Positions 47,867 through 60,615 are shown, counted from the stretch's first letter. The stretch is 64,000 bases of DNA from Annona cherimola (GCA_030490835.1 CM059972.1:44061452-44125451), one strand, 5' to 3'. Notes: generated by a model not told the origin, from the sequence alone. Numbers and translations are program-made.

Positions 47867-49856
47867 TCATTTAAACAGTTGGGGGTATTTCCTTTCTACT
47901 TTTTCTTTTAGTTCCCATGTAGCTTCACTTTCGGAATACCGATTCCATTGAACCTTTACATATTCGATTTCTCTATTCCGAAGCTTTTGTACCTTATGAT
48001 CCAAAATTCTAATTGGTTTTTCCTTGTAGTTCAAATGATCTTGTATCGGTAGGTTTTCTACTACTAATACATGGGTCGGGTCTGGGGTATATATTCTAAG
48101 CATAGAAATATGAAAAACATTATGTACTAAGGCTAGTGCCGGAGGTAAGGCTATTCTATAGTCTAATTTTCCAATTTTCTCTAATACTTCAAATAGTCCA
48201 ATGTACCTGGGATTCAGCTTGCCCATCTTCCCAAATCTCGTAACTCCCTTGAATAGCGTGGCCTTTATGAACACATGCTCTCCAACTTGGATATTCAAAT
48301 CCTTTCTTTTGCAATCTGTGTAACTCTTTTGCCGACTTTGGGCTGTGAGTATACACTGGCGAATGACTTGTACTTTGTCTGACATTCGTTGAGACAAATC
48401 TGGGGCTAGCTTTTTCTCTCCTACTTCATCTCAGTTTAATGACGTTCGACATCGCCGTCCATATAGTGCTTCAAACGGTGCCATTTGAATACTAGCCTGA
48501 TAGCTGTTATTGTACGCAAACTCAGTTATTGGTACATATTCATCCCACGATCCTCCAAATTCTAATGTGCACATACGGAACATGTCCTCTGTAATTTGAT
48601 TTACTCACTCCGTCTATCCATTCGTTTGGGGATGAAAAGATGTACTAAACTTAAGTTGAGTGCCTAGGGTTTCGTGTAAAAATTTCCAAAATCGAGATGT
48701 GAATATCGCATCTTGATCGGAGACTATTGACTTAGGCACTCCATGGAGTCGTATTATTTCTTTGTAGTACACTTTGGCCAACCTTTCTGCTTTGTAGGTC
48801 CTCTTTATGGGTATAAAATGAGCAACCTTGGATAACTGATCTGTTATCACCCATATAGAGTCGTTTTCTGCTTATGTCTTGGGTAATCCTTCGACGAAAT
48901 CCATTGTAATGTCATCCCACTTCCATTCAGGAACTTCAAAAGATTGTAACTTTCCAGGTATCCGTTGGTGATCTTTCTTCACCTTTTGACAAGTTAAGCA
49001 CTTAGCTACGTATTCAATGATCTCTCTTTTCATGTTATTCCACCAATATGCTTTCTTGAGATCTTGATACATTTTAGTGCTTTCCGGATGTATGGAAAAT
49101 GACGAGAAATGCGCCTCTTTGAGTATTCGTTCCTTCAACTCAGCTGTATTAGGTATGCAAAGGCGACCTTCATATCGATACATACCTTGTTCATCGATAA
49201 CAAATTCATTCAACCCTTTTCTCTTCATCTTTTCCACATGTGCATGTAGGTTTATATCCTTTTGCTGCGCAGTCCTGATCTGTTCAAATAGGGAAGATTG
49301 TATGTACATTTGTGATAACCTTGCTTGAACTCCAGGTGGACATACAATCAATTCTAATTGCCTTATCTCTTGAAACAACCCTTCCTCTTTTGTGATAAGG
49401 TGCTCTATGCTGGCGTTCCTGCTCAATGCATCAGCTACCACGTTTGCCTTATTTGGATGGTATAAAATCTCCAAATCATAATCCTTTAGCAATTCGAGCC
49501 ACCTCCTTTGCCTCATGTTCGGCTCCTTTTGAGTGAAAATATATTTAAGGCTCTTGTGATCTGTATAAATTTTGCATCTAACACCATACAGGTATTGTCT
49601 CCAAATTTTCAAGGCAAACCCACTAGTGCTAATTCTAAATCATGAGTGGGGTAGCTCACCTCATTAGGCTTCAACTTTCGTGATGCATAAGCTATCACTT
49701 TTCCTCTTTGCATCAGCACATATCCTAAACCTCTTCTTGAAGCATTGCTGTAAACTACAAATCCTTCATTTCTTTTGGGTAGGGTTAGGATGGACGCTTT
49801 TATCAATCGTTGCTTCAACTCTTGAAAATTGCGCTCATCATATGGAAGTTTAACAC
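47867..49856 (-). pseudogene. pol: Chromovirus copy 2 pol: RNase H, integrase, chromodomain
   Basis: Reading leftward: RNase H (49818-49500: [54 protein letters not shown]); zinc finger ([11 protein letters not shown] ... KCLTCQKVK, about 49120-48990); core Asp in [14 protein letters not shown] and [12 protein letters not shown] (48890-48700); then QTNG-stop-TE near 48625-48608, with TAG at 48614-48616 at the same codon as in copy 1. From 48397 to 47867 an open frame covers the integrase C-terminus and ends with VKVQWNRYSESEATWELKE, an intact-looking chromodomain tail. Nothing upstream of RNase H remains; the gene stops at about 49850 against LTR sequence. Confidence 0.88.
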
Positions 49857-51893
49857 TTCCCGCTTATCATTTAACACCCATAATTGTATTTTCACATTAG
49901 TGCTCATTCAAGGCACATAATTACGAGTTAGGGCTACTAGTTTAAATCTCAAATTTTTGAGATTTTAAAATTTTCTCAAAACAGCCCCCTCTTTTCTCAT
50001 TTTGCCACATTTCCTTTCATTTTTGCATTTTAGCTAATCATACTTGGTCATTTCCAATTCTTGCCATCCATACCCTTTATGTGCATTCTTTTAGTTACAC
50101 ATACATTATGTGTAATTCAAATTCATACAAAAAAGAATTTTTTTTCTCCTTTTTGGCTTAGTTTAAGCACTCTTCTTCACATTAATTGGGGTATAACCAT
50201 GAAACTAAAATCCATCAATTAAGTTGCTCAAAATAACAACTTTCCTTCATGAATTTTCCACTTCGGACGTCCCCATCTTGCTCCATATTTAGGGTATTTT
50301 ACCCTTATGATTATCTATATAACTTGTTGTTCAAGTCATGCTTCATTTTCACCCTAATTGAATGGAATTTCACCTAGTTGTTAAACCAAAGTTTCGCCCA
50401 GTTGTTAAACCAAAGTTTCACCCAACTAAGCTTCATCATATCAACTTGGTTTAACATATATTAAACATGAAAACGTCTCACATAATCAACACATAATAAA
50501 GGGTTAAAATAGAAACATTAAATCTGAAATTAATAAATTTTTAGCATGATTATCATATTCATATCAACCCTAAATCACACATATCCTTTCTTGATGCTTG
50601 AATTGAATCTCCCATGTCCTTTAACATTTAATAACTCTATCAAGTGCTTCATGAATCATCAATAATTATTCATATTTGCATCAAATTTATGAAACCCTAC
50701 TTGAGCTAGCAAAATTGGAAATTAACAAACCACAACTTGGTTTTAAGCACCTACTTGAAATGTGAAGTTTGCTTTCTCTTGCTCAAGCTTGGTTTCTTCA
50801 TTTCCTTCTCTTCTTCTCTTCTTGTTTTTCTCCTATTTTTCCTTCTTCCTTGGGATGACACCTTGTTTGAATTTTTTTCCAACTTGTTCTAATGCCCCAA
50901 AAAATCCCCAAATAGCCCCCATTTTCCCTTTTATAAGGGTTGAACTTGATCCTATCATGCCACCTCATATTTGAGTTTTAAATAAATAATTTATCCACTA
51001 ACTTGCTGCGAAGTAAACTTGTTGGGAATGCCCCTTTTTCAGCCCTTTTTTCATGCATTTTTTTGAATAAAAAATTTGCCCAATCACTAGCCTTGCTACA
51101 CGTTGAGTGGAGGTTGCAAAAATCAAGTTTAACACCTTTCATTTCTCTCAACAAATCTTGGATTGACACATGTCCCATTTTCTTTGCAAAAGTCAATTTT
51201 CCATTTATTTGGTTGACTTTAATCTTGCTCAACTAATCCTACAATGAATGTGTCAATTATCACTCAACGTGATTTTATACCATCCTACATTTATTCATTA
51301 ATGGAATGTCATTTTTCATGAGCAAAAGTCAAACGGTTTTATCCTTATGTGATTAAGCAATTTTTAGTGATATTTAGATTAATCAAATCCATCCATATGA
51401 TACGCCATCTTATTTTAGCAATTCATAAAAAGTTTCATTTCAAAATGATCATCCTAGCTCAAGATATAAGCATGTGAAATTGTCTCATGAAATTTAATAA
51501 AATTATATCATGATCACTATAATCTAATCATGATTAACATAATCCATACCATTCATGAAGTAGAGCACGTTAACATGTGCTTACCTTTCAAAATTTACAT
51601 CAATCAACCTTAAGGGCGTCACGTTATGATTTTTTCAAGTAACACCCTAATTTATCCCATCATTATCATCATCTTAATCATAATTAGTGGAATATTTAAC
51701 CATGTCACATCATCATTTTCATACATCATTTTGTCTTTTTGTGCACATTAATCCACATTGGACTAAGGTGATTAACTTAATCACCTCACTTGGTTATTAG
51801 CCTAAATCTCATCCATCCAGTTCAAAGCCCACATTAATAACTCTTGAATACCTAGGTTACATTCATTAATGTCAAAATATTGTAGGTATCACA
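49857..51893 (-). repeat. Chromovirus LTR piece (reverse), 5' part
   Basis: The minus-strand LTR starts TGTGATACCTAC at 51893. It then matches the beginning of the other chromovirus LTRs, including the TTATAAAAGGG box near 50932-50941, the purine tract (plus-strand pyrimidines 50790-50850) and GACGTCC near 50277. It breaks off at about 49857 against copy 2 pol. The upstream flank (51894 on) is an Athila-like LTR, so this is the left LTR of an insertion whose inner part is deleted. Confidence 0.7.
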
Positions 51894-53132
51894 GTAGTAA
51901 ATGAATAAAGGTGGGATGGTTACTAGAGGGATTGACTTGGGATGGTCAAAATGGATGGGAGTATGAATTCATTGACTCATAGCTATGTCAATTTAGTTCC
52001 ATTTTAAGTTAGTTATGTCTTCCAACGTACACAAAATCTAACCTTATTTTAGTTATTTGCTATGTTTCCATCCACCTAAGTAAAACAAGACTGATAATCA
52101 CATAACCTAATCAAGATTACAAAGGGTTAATAGTTATATTCCTATCCATATTAAAATCCAACTCCACATAGTAGCTGGAAAACCTGTGCCTCATATATAG
52201 ATCTCATTCAAATTCCATTTTTCCAAGCATGAATTTGAATATTTAATCAATCTATAAAATTACAAAGCTCCTAAACGCATTAAACATGATATTTAAGGGT
52301 AATCCCACGCAACAAAAGTCACAGTACAACTATGTTATCATTTCAAGCATAAGAAAACCATATTAACATTGTCTATAATGTCAATTCATCCATATCTTCC
52401 ACCACAGAAGGAATTTAGCCAGAAAATAGGATTTCAAATCCCCAAAAAATAAAGTTTATAAACATCCTAAGGGAGGAGAATAACAAATATGAGAAGAGAA
52501 AGAAGAAGAGGAGATGAAACTCAATGGATTTGCAGTGAAACAGCTTGTTCTCCACTTATTCTTCTCTTCTTACCTTGAAACCCTTGCTCTTCTCCTTCTT
52601 TCTTAGCAGTCACAAGCCCTCCTAAGTTATGCTTAAGAAACCCTAAAATATATATTTATACCCCTTCCATTTGGAGCTTCACACTGTGAGAATTCACATG
52701 CATCACGTTCGTGGCCGCAGCCTCGACCTTGCTAGAAAGCCGGACAATGCAATTCTTAAGGTGGTGGACTTTGTGGTCGTAGCCTTCGGCAAGCTGGAGA
52801 CAACATTGCTCTTTTGACAGCTTTAGGTAATTTTTCTCATTCCATCCTCTTTGTGGCTTGAAATTATATCGGAATTACTCTCATTTTCCTACAACAAAAG
52901 AGTAAAAATAAGTAAATGCATTTCTAAATGATCGAATGAAATTAAAAAACTAAAATGAGATGAATTTAAACTAGATGCAACCTAAAATGTATGAAAACCA
53001 CATTAGATGCAAGAATTACACAAATAATAAAAAGTAATGCAAAACCTATGCAAATTTATATATTTCTCTTGAACTAATGTTCCAAATGAGTGCAAAATGA
53101 GCATTGATAACTCTATTTTTATAGACTTATCA
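51894..53132 (-). repeat. Athila-like 3' LTR (reverse), lacking its 3' end
   Basis: It follows 14669-16110 block by block. It closes at 53105-53132 with the terminal palindrome (TGATAA...TTATCA arms, one mismatch). Its last 200 or so bases were displaced by the chromovirus insertion at 51893. Confidence 0.75.
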
Positions 53133-54398
53133 CACCCCAAACTTAAATGTTGTTAGTCCTCAAGCAATACATAAAAACATAAATGGATACAACTATTACA
53201 TGTTAAAATTAAGCCATATCTAATCCTTAGTCCTGCAATCATATTTCTCTACTTAGCAATGCAAAAGATAACAATAACTTGAAATAACTCATGAAACCCT
53301 ATTTAATTTAAGCCAAGACATGCATTTTCAATAGAAAAGTTAAGCTATATGCAAATGTGTTCGCAAATAGTCAAAAGTAATAATTCAACCTATATGCTAA
53401 TCGTTCTCTTGATCAAAAGGTCTTTCTAGGACAAGTGTAATATATAGATGAATAAGCTCAAAAAGTAGATCCACTATCTCAAGAAAAACATAGCATTTAT
53501 CCATCTTTATTACTTGGTCTAGACTAACAAAAATTTTACCATTGGTTTTCCCAAACTTATTGCTTTAACTCTCCTCACCATATTTTAGGGTATCTAAAAA
53601 TTTTTCTTTTTTTCTTTTTTATTCATTTTTTCATTTTTTGGCTCTCCTCACCTTATTTTAAAGTATCTAGGGATAATTTTCTTTTTTTTATGAAGTGCTA
53701 TTACCGTGACTTTTTCTTGTCTTTTCATGTGAATCTTGACATTTGTGAATGCCAAGTCCCGGTTACTCAACTTGGATTAACCACCACTTTATCATTTATA
53801 TAAATTTTATTAGGGGTAATATATATAAGCCAATATATTATATACATATGCTATTCAACCCTAAGTCTTAAGTAAAAAGATGAATTATACTTTGAGTTGT
53901 TGAGACAATGTGTTTACTTTATAGCACAGGGTTGAAAAGAAACAAAGATTGCAAAAAGAAATAGCATTAAAGCAAAACCAGACACAAGTATTCATGTTAC
54001 ATAAAAAAATTGTTGTAATCATTTCAATTGAATATGTTAGCATGATGTGAACTATAAAATTCAACTACAAAACCAATCAAATCATTCACGTGTAAGTATT
54101 CATCATGGCTTAAAGCTCAATTAATGTATAATCATGACTTAAAGATTTTCAAATTTCCATGAATTTAGTTCAATTTAAAGTTTTTTTGAACATTGTAAGT
54201 ATTCATCAAAATAGATTGCAACTCATTGATTATCAAGGCGAGTTTTTGAATGCAATGCAACCTAACATATATAATATAGTTACCTAAATGCAATGCATAA
54301 CTGGAAATAGGACATACTCCCCTAAACTTGAGAAATACATTGTCTTCGATGCATGAAAACTATGAAAATTGCAAATGACAATGATATGGAGATGCAAA
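53133..54398 (-). repeat. Athila-like 3' tail (reverse)
   Basis: This is non-coding. Beside the LTR the plus strand has CACCCCAAACTT (the polypurine tract reversed) and 'gttagtcctcaagcaa'. Further on lie the twin repeats (53575-53690), the block 'gccaagtcccggttactcaa' (about 53750), and 'cccctaaacttgagaaatacattgtc' (about 54320), all matching 60700-61759 in reverse. It is cut at 54399 by a copia LTR piece, just short of the accessory ORF. Confidence 0.7.
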
Positions 54399-54798
54399 TG
54401 TTGGAATCAATGGCAAATTAAGCACAATCTATGTTTTGATGATTAATAACTCAATTTGAGAATTTTTTGGATACTAATATGATCTGTTGAAATTTTTTAA
54501 AGGATAGAAAATTAAAATTCAGAACCTGACAGACCAAGTCGCAAAGCCAAGTCGACTCAGCTATCGACTTGAGTGAAGTCGATACCCAAGTCGACATCAG
54601 TATCGACTTGGAAAGAGCAAAACCTTATAGCGCTGAATTTTTGATCCAAGACAGGTGAAGTCGCAAGTCCAAGTCGACTCCATCTGCGACTTGGGTGAAG
54701 TCGCAGACCCAAGTTGACTCCACTATCGACTTCAAGTACTCAAACCTTCCAGCGTTGAAACTAAGATGCAAGACAGGTGAAGTTGCAAGTCCAAGTCG
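54399..54798 (+). repeat. 5' piece of a copia LTR fused to an Athila-like LTR
   Basis: It starts TGTTGGAATCAATGG and follows the first part of the copia LTRs ('ctatgttttgatgattaa', then the AAGTCG module 54535-54800). It ends at TCGA (54796-54799), where the Athila-like LTR text begins. No copia TATA box, 3' part or internal region follows. Confidence 0.8.
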
Positions 54799-55766
54799 AG
54801 GAGAGAGAAGGGAAAGAGCGGGAGTACGAACTAAAGTACAAGAGAAAGCAAAAATCAAGATTAAAGCTCGGATTGAAGAAAGGATTCAAGTCCCGTTGGT
54901 GGAAACCGTCGGAAAACAGTTTTTCTTATTCTTTCCAATTTTCTTTCTCTGCCTTTATGGATACTTTTTATATGGATGTATTGGATGTTAAGATCATGGC
55001 TTTGAACTAAACCTCCATTAGATGGATAGTTAGCATGATTTGAATTCTAAACTATATTGTTTCTTGGTTCTTAGAATATTCAGGAATGAATAGTTGATAT
55101 TATGCATGATTGTGTATGATTTACCTTTGCATGTGTGCATTGAATGCTTTTTACAAGATTAGCAACCTTGTAAGATGATTTAATTGCTTGGTTTATCCTT
55201 GGAATAGGAAAATCTCTGCCAGATCCATGTGCAAGGCATAGGTTTCGACCTTTGTGTAAGGAGAGTTGTTTAACGGATAGGAATATACCGTTAAACCCTG
55301 TGTAGTCATTATACAAGTTATGAACTTACCAATTTTACTTTATTTAATGGCATTGGAACATAGTAATTAAATAGGGTGTAATTAGCTTTATATAATGTTG
55401 GAAGACATATATAAAGATATATGAACTTGGGCTATTAAATTCATATGCAATTCAATTAGAAAAGAACCAAAGCAATATAGTTTAGATTCAAGGATTCCAA
55501 GCTATCCATCTGCCATCCCTAATCAAAAAACCCGTTCAAAGTATCTAGTAGTCTCGAACTTTCACTCTAATTTCTTATTGCAATCGTTAGCTTAGTTAAA
55601 TCACAAAACCAGAATTTTCCATCAATAGATCGCAATTTAACTAATTAATAATTCGGTTAATAATTCCTCGTGGGAACGATACTCTACTCACTCTTTATTA
55701 CTTGATACGACACGTATACTTGCGTAAATAGCGAGCATTTTAATTGACATATCGCAGCTCATCAAG
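54796..55766 (+). repeat. Truncated Athila-like 5' LTR
   Basis: It matches 62327-63293 from TCGAGGAGAGAGAAGG to the LTR end at roughly 95% by eye. The first 567 bases of the LTR (61760-62326), including the palindromes and TATA box, are absent and a copia LTR piece stands in their place. It ends CGCAGCTCATCA just before the primer site. Confidence 0.85.
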
Positions 55767-55770
55767 TTTT

Positions 55771-55790
55771 TGGCGCCTCTGCCAGGGGAC
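55771..55790 (+). other. tRNA-Asp-type primer binding site
   Basis: TGGCGCCTCTGCCAGGGGAC follows the LTR end after a few T. It matches, with two or three changes, the complement of the 3' end of plant tRNA-Asp (TGGCGCCGTTGCCGGGGA), the usual primer of Athila/Tat elements. Confidence 0.85.
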
Positions 55791-55929
55791 TTGTTAGCTA
55801 ATTATTTTTAGTTTTATGCTTTCTTGTATAATTCTGTAGAATAGTTTATTTTCATAATTTCTTTTAGTTTAGAATTTCTTTCTCTACTAGTTTAATTTCA
55901 TTAGTTTTTACAGAGTCATCTCAAATTGC

Positions 55930-58561
55930 ATGCACCGAGGCAGAGCTGGAAAGGAGATTGTTATTCCTTTTGATCCGGAACCCTAACGAACTTATTTGAG
56001 AAGACATCGAAAGAGCAAGGAGGCTAGAAACCAATAGCATACGATGGAGCGCATCGAGAACCAAGACGAGAATGTTCAAGCAAACCGGCAGGGAAACCCA
56101 AGGATTGAGATCCCGAATCATCAACCTCAAGATGATTTGGACTAACCCATTTGGGATCTGATTACACTTGGCCAAAATGCTGTTCAGACTAGCATTGCAC
56201 CTCCTCCGATCGACACCAACAATTTTGAGATCAAACTGGTGATTTTCCAGATGCTCCAGTCTATTGGGCAGTTTGGAGGTCTAGCTTCTGAAGACCCGCA
56301 CTGCCATCTGTGGAATTTTCTGCAAATCATGAACACTTTCAAGAAAAACAGAGTCTCCAACGAGGCAATGCGGCTTCGAACATTTCTATTTTCTCTGCGA
56401 GATCGAGCTTCGGATTGGCTAACTCTTTGCCACCGAACTTTGTCAACACATGGAATGACTTCGCTCAGAAATTCCTAGAAAAATACTTCCTGCCTGCCAA
56501 GTTAGCCAAGCTAAGAATGGATATAGTCTCGTTCAAGCAGCACGGAGAGGAGACCTTATCAGAGGCGTGGGAACGCTTCAAAGACCTGCTTCAAAAATGC
56601 TCGAATCATGGAATTCAACCGTGGGTCCAAATTCAGATTTTCTATAACAGTCTCCAGGATCCTACCCATCACATGGTGGATTCTTCATCGAATGGTTCTT
56701 TGCTATGGAAAAGCTATCGGGAATCATACGCCCTACTAGAAAATATGGCGGCCAATACTTACCAATGCCATCTGACAGGAGCCGAGGTGGGGGTCTACTC
56801 CAACTGGACGCAATTTTATCGATAAAGGCCCACATCGATGCTTTATCTCGGCAAATCCAGAACTTGTCCAGGCCAGCCAACGTCGGTGCATTAGGGGCGT
56901 CTACACCACAGCAGTCGACAACAGCAGACATTTGCACGTGGTTTGGAGAATTCGGCCACCCTAGTGATGAATGTGTCTTCAACCCGGAGTCCATTAATTA
57001 CGTGAGAAATTTCCAAAGAAACCCAGCGAATCAGTATGGAAACAACTACAACCCAGGCTGGAGGAATCATCCTATCTTCTCATGGAACAACGAGACGAGG
57101 CCGAATCAGCCGCCTGGATTCTCACAGCAACCGCCGCGGCAACAGCCTGCAAGACCAATGCAATTCAATCCACCACCGCGAGAAGAAAAGAAATCAGATC
57201 AGGAAAATCTTTTCATGTAGTTTATGCAATCCCAGATCACGACGAACAGGAACCTGGAAGCTTAGATAGGCTAACTGGCCTCAGCCCTAAACAACCGACC
57301 TCAGGGTTCATTGCCGAGCGACACCGAGCAAAACCTGAAAGAAAAAGGAAAAGAACAGGTCCAAGCAGTTACATTGCGTAGTGGAAAGCAGTTACCCGAT
57401 GCAATTCCACCAGAATTGGTAATTGAACCCACTAATCCTCTGAGTCAACAGTCGCAGGAGCCAGAAGAACCAGTTACTACCCAGAACCAATCGGATGCTG
57501 AAATCGTCACCAATCCAAGGCCGCCTCTATTTCCTCAGCGATTCGAAAAGCCTAAAAAGGAGGGCTAGTTCAAGAAATTTCTTGAGGTATTGAAGCAGCT
57601 ACACATTAATATACCTCTTATTGAAGCCTTGGAATAGATGCCGAGCTACGCCTAATTCATGAAAGACTTGCTATCAAAGAAAAGGCGACTGATGGAATTC
57701 GAGATGGTGGCACTAACAGAGGAAACCAGTGCAAGGGTGCAGAGGAAGCTGCCTCCTAAACTCAAGGACCTAGGGAGTTTTACCATTCCATGCACGATTG
57801 GAGACCAATACTTTGGAAGAGCCCTATGCGACTTGGGAGCCAGTATTAATCTCATGCCCAAGTCCATTTTCAGAAAATTGGTCCTAGGGGAAGCCCGACC
57901 TACCATAGTGATGCTGCAACTGGCGGATCGATCAGTCATGTATCTGGATGGTATCATCGAAGACGTTCTTGTCAAGGTAGGCAAGTTCATTTTTCCTGCA
58001 GATTTTATTATCCTGGACTATGAAGAGGATTGGGATGTGCCAATTATTCTCGGTCGGCCTTTTCTTGCAATGGGCAATGCAATAGTTAATGTACGAGCTG
58101 GAGAATTAACCATGCAGGTGCAAAATGAAAAGGTTACATTCAACGTGCTCAAGTCGATACAGAGCCCAACTGATCCAGAGGATTGCTTAAGGATTGATTT
58201 AGGCAATTCGAAGGTTCAAAAGTTTTCCGAGATTAGTATTGAAAAGGACACAGAGGAGATTACAACTGAGGGCTGCAAATTATTTGCCTATGTTAAAGAT
58301 CGACTCGTTGGTTATTTCGAGTTTGAACAATTGACCGAGCCGCTGGAAAGTCAGGACATGGATATTAAAGCCAATAATGGAATAGGGGAGTCTACATTTG
58401 ATAGAACTAAAAATTTTCATGTCAGAATACACTTACCTCATCGGTCGGAAGATCAAATTTGGAATAATTTTATGGACCGATGGGCTAAGATCAAATCGGA
58501 AATTTCAAGTTGCATTCTGAATGGCTGGGAGTTTGAGGTGATGAAATTGAAAACGAACTGA
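55930..58561 (+). pseudogene. gag-pro: Athila-like gag-protease, broken
   Basis: Start chosen at ATG 55930 (MHRGRAGKEIVIPFDPEP), the first in frame after the primer site. The capsid region shows IGQFGGLASEDPHCHLWNF and RLRTFLFSLRDRASDWL, then shifts frame near 56420 to FAQKFLEKYFLPAKLAKLR and LSEAWERFKDLLQKC. After a second shift near 56770 comes the nucleocapsid: CTWFGEFGHPSDEC (knuckle with Phe for the second Cys) and NPGWRNHPIFSW, an Athila signature. The protease lies at 57659-58561: CDLGASINLMP (DLG in place of DTG/DSG, as in Athila) and VPIILGRPFLA. Stops at 57566, 57635 and 57652 are mostly TAG for CAG. The last 100 residues do not resemble RT. Confidence 0.88.
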
Positions 58562-58694
58562 ACAGCAGGAACGTCAGGCTGAGGACGTTAAGCTTAGCGT
58601 TGAATGGGAGGCAACCCATTGATTAGTTTTTGTTTGATTTGTATTTTTGTTTTTATTCTTGGTTTTTGGTTTTTATTTTAATAAAAAAAATTTC
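58562..58694 (+). other. Post-pol junction block (GGGAGGCAACCC)
   Basis: Immediately after the stop the text 'gacgttaagcttagcgttg' and GGGAGGCAACCCA (about 58607-58619) recalls the block that follows pol in complete Athila/Tat elements (from memory). Here it follows the protease directly, which fits clean removal of RT to integrase. Confidence 0.45.
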
Positions 58695-58829
58695 GGCGCC
58701 TAGGCGCCAAAGGGGGGCTCCCCAGTGCCATGCAGAACAACCCAAAGAACACAGGCACCCTGACGTTGGGTCGTGGACAGTGCGACCCGGACGCCTTATA
58801 AATCATAGGGTTAGGGTTCTAAACCCTAA
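58695..58829 (+). promoter_or_regulatory. Putative internal promoter of the accessory ORF (LTR-like palindrome, TATA box, telo-box)
   Basis: GGCGCCTAGGCGCC (58695-58708) is followed by CCCCAGTGCCATG, close to the LTR text after the palindrome at 62179-62192 (CCCCAGTGCATG). TATAAAT lies at 58797-58803, and a plant telo-box AAACCCTAA at 58821-58829, where transcription would begin. The ORF starts 0.67 kb further on. More GGCGCC motifs lie at 58842, 59147, 59154 and 59185. The elements are visible; promoter activity is inferred. Confidence 0.55.
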
Positions 58830-59502
58830 ACCCCACACCCCGGCGCCGAAAATTCCCATTTTTCATTTCCTAACATTCCCACTTTGATTTCAAGCCATTC
58901 TAATTCAAATCCAACTGCATTTCATCAAGGATTCATCCTCCCATTTCGTCCATTCAAACCATTCCATTTTCATTCTTTTTCTCCTTTGCTTAGATCCACT
59001 TAAATCCATCGAAGAATCTATTTTTCCGACACCAAATCATAAACAATACCCCCACATTTGGTTTTCCATCATTTCCCCCTTGATTAGGGCTCCATTTTGA
59101 GCCCCATCACCTTCCCTTTTCCGTCTGGCGCCGGATACCGGCTGACAGCAAATCGGCGCCTAGGCTCCGCTACCCCCGCGCCCCGGCGCCAGTGCAGAAG
59201 CAAGACAACTTCAGGATTTCAGGTGGAGAGCTTTCGAGGGTAACAATTTCTCCGTTTTTTGTGCCTTTTCATTGCTATGAAGTGTTTGGTGATTGCTTGA
59301 GTGAAAAATTGGATTGGACCGGTGGGTTTTTGTGAATTGGTCTGCCGGTTGGAGATTGATTTGGGTGGTTTGCTTGCCATTGGTTTGGTACTTGATTGGT
59401 TTTAGTGATTGGTTGGTGGAGGTTGACATGTTGATTGCTTGTGGTGAATTTTTAGAGTTTGGCCTATTTGTTTGTATTGGACTTTCGATTGCAAGGAGAG
59501 AT

Positions 59503-60615
59503 ATGACTTCATCATCATCAGCCAAAAGGAAGAAAGTACAAGAGGTCGTCGAATTTGACACCAACAGATTTGTGTCTACTCAGGCATTCTAGCGGTACAC
59601 GGATGCACTCCAAAAAAGGCACATGATTCTGGAGAGAGGAATCAAGATAGACGAGTTCTCTGACACTCCGCTCCTCAACTTGCATGCTCGAGGTTGGCAG
59701 CAGTTCGTGGCACAGCCCCAACCTGATATTACTCCTGTGGTCAAGGAGTTTTATGCAAATGCAGTAGAACATGAAGAGGGGCGAGTGAAAGTTAGGGGTA
59801 AGATCGTCCCATTCCATGCGGAGGCGATCAACTCATATTATGGGATGGCTCCTTTCGATCATCCAGATGAGTATGAGGCGTTCCTAGCGGGTGAAGATCG
59901 AGATGCCGACTCCATCACCAGGCCGTTTTGCCAGAGGCCACCGGTTTGGAAGTCGACGGGCGGGCAGCTAACCTTCTTCAAATGAAGCGACATGCTTTCT
60001 CACGGGAGGATGATTTTTCACTTCATCTCAGCCCGGATGATGCCGTCAACCCACGTCAGTGAGGTGACGATGGATAGAGCGCTACTGCTCCATGCCATTT
60101 ATAGCGGCATGACGATTGACGTGGGCCGACTGATATATCATCAGATCTACGCCTGTGCGATCGCACCCCGGGGCAGCTATTTCTTTCCATCCCTCATCAC
60201 CGGGCTCTGCAAGCAGGCTGGCGTTAAATGGGAGCAGACGGAGGAGGTCCTGAACTGTCAGGCCATCATAGATGACATCTCCTACAGCACCCAGCCTCGA
60301 GTTCGCACCGCCACGACACGACCCAGAGTAGCTCCTGCAGCTGGACCATCATCACAGCCGTTATCCACGGCCGAGTGGCTAACCAACTTGGAGAATTTGG
60401 TTGCCGCCCAAGCTAGGTACCAGCGGCAGCATGATCGGGCGATGGAGGCCTACCTACGACGGATAGCTGAGGACCGCCAGATCGACATCTCCACCCTCCT
60501 GCCTTTCCCACTGATGCCACCAGAGGTCCGAGCCTGCTTCAGGCAGCAATCTCAGCCCCAGCCCGACGACGAGGCCGACGAGGATGATGAGGACGCAACG
60601 GAGTCCGATTCATGA
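59503..60615 (+). pseudogene. Accessory ORF of the Athila-like element ('putative plant transposon protein' type)
   Basis: One frame of 371 codons from MTSSSSAKRKKVQEVVEF to a natural stop, with TAG at 59590 and TGA at 59983 inside. The Ser/Lys-rich start looks like a nuclear localisation signal. About residues 30-160 show ILERGIKIDEF, ARGWQQFV, VVKEFYANAVEHE and VRGKIVPFHAEAINSYYG. About 165-260 show MIFHFISARMMPSTH, DRALLLHAIYSGMTIDVG and FFPSLITGLCKQAGV. The end is Glu/Asp-rich (DDEADEDDEDATESDS). This is the layout of proteins annotated 'putative plant transposon protein' in many plants; their biochemical role is not known to me. The region is GC-richer than the gag part. An earlier in-frame ATG at 59314 exists, but the intervening text looks non-coding. 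Confidence 0.7.

Noticed and set aside
51003..51236. Overlapping 77-84-residue frames on both strands (50978-51236)
   Set aside because: They lie in a chromovirus LTR piece, and neither has homology to a known family that I can recognise.
54399..54798. A second solo copia LTR
   Set aside because: Only the first 400 bases are present, with no CCAACA end or target duplication; it is a fused fragment.
58808..58837. Telomere-like text (GGGTTAGGG and AAACCCTAAACCCC)
   Set aside because: Only two or three units in opposite orientations; better read as a telo-box near a putative transcription start than as an interstitial telomere.
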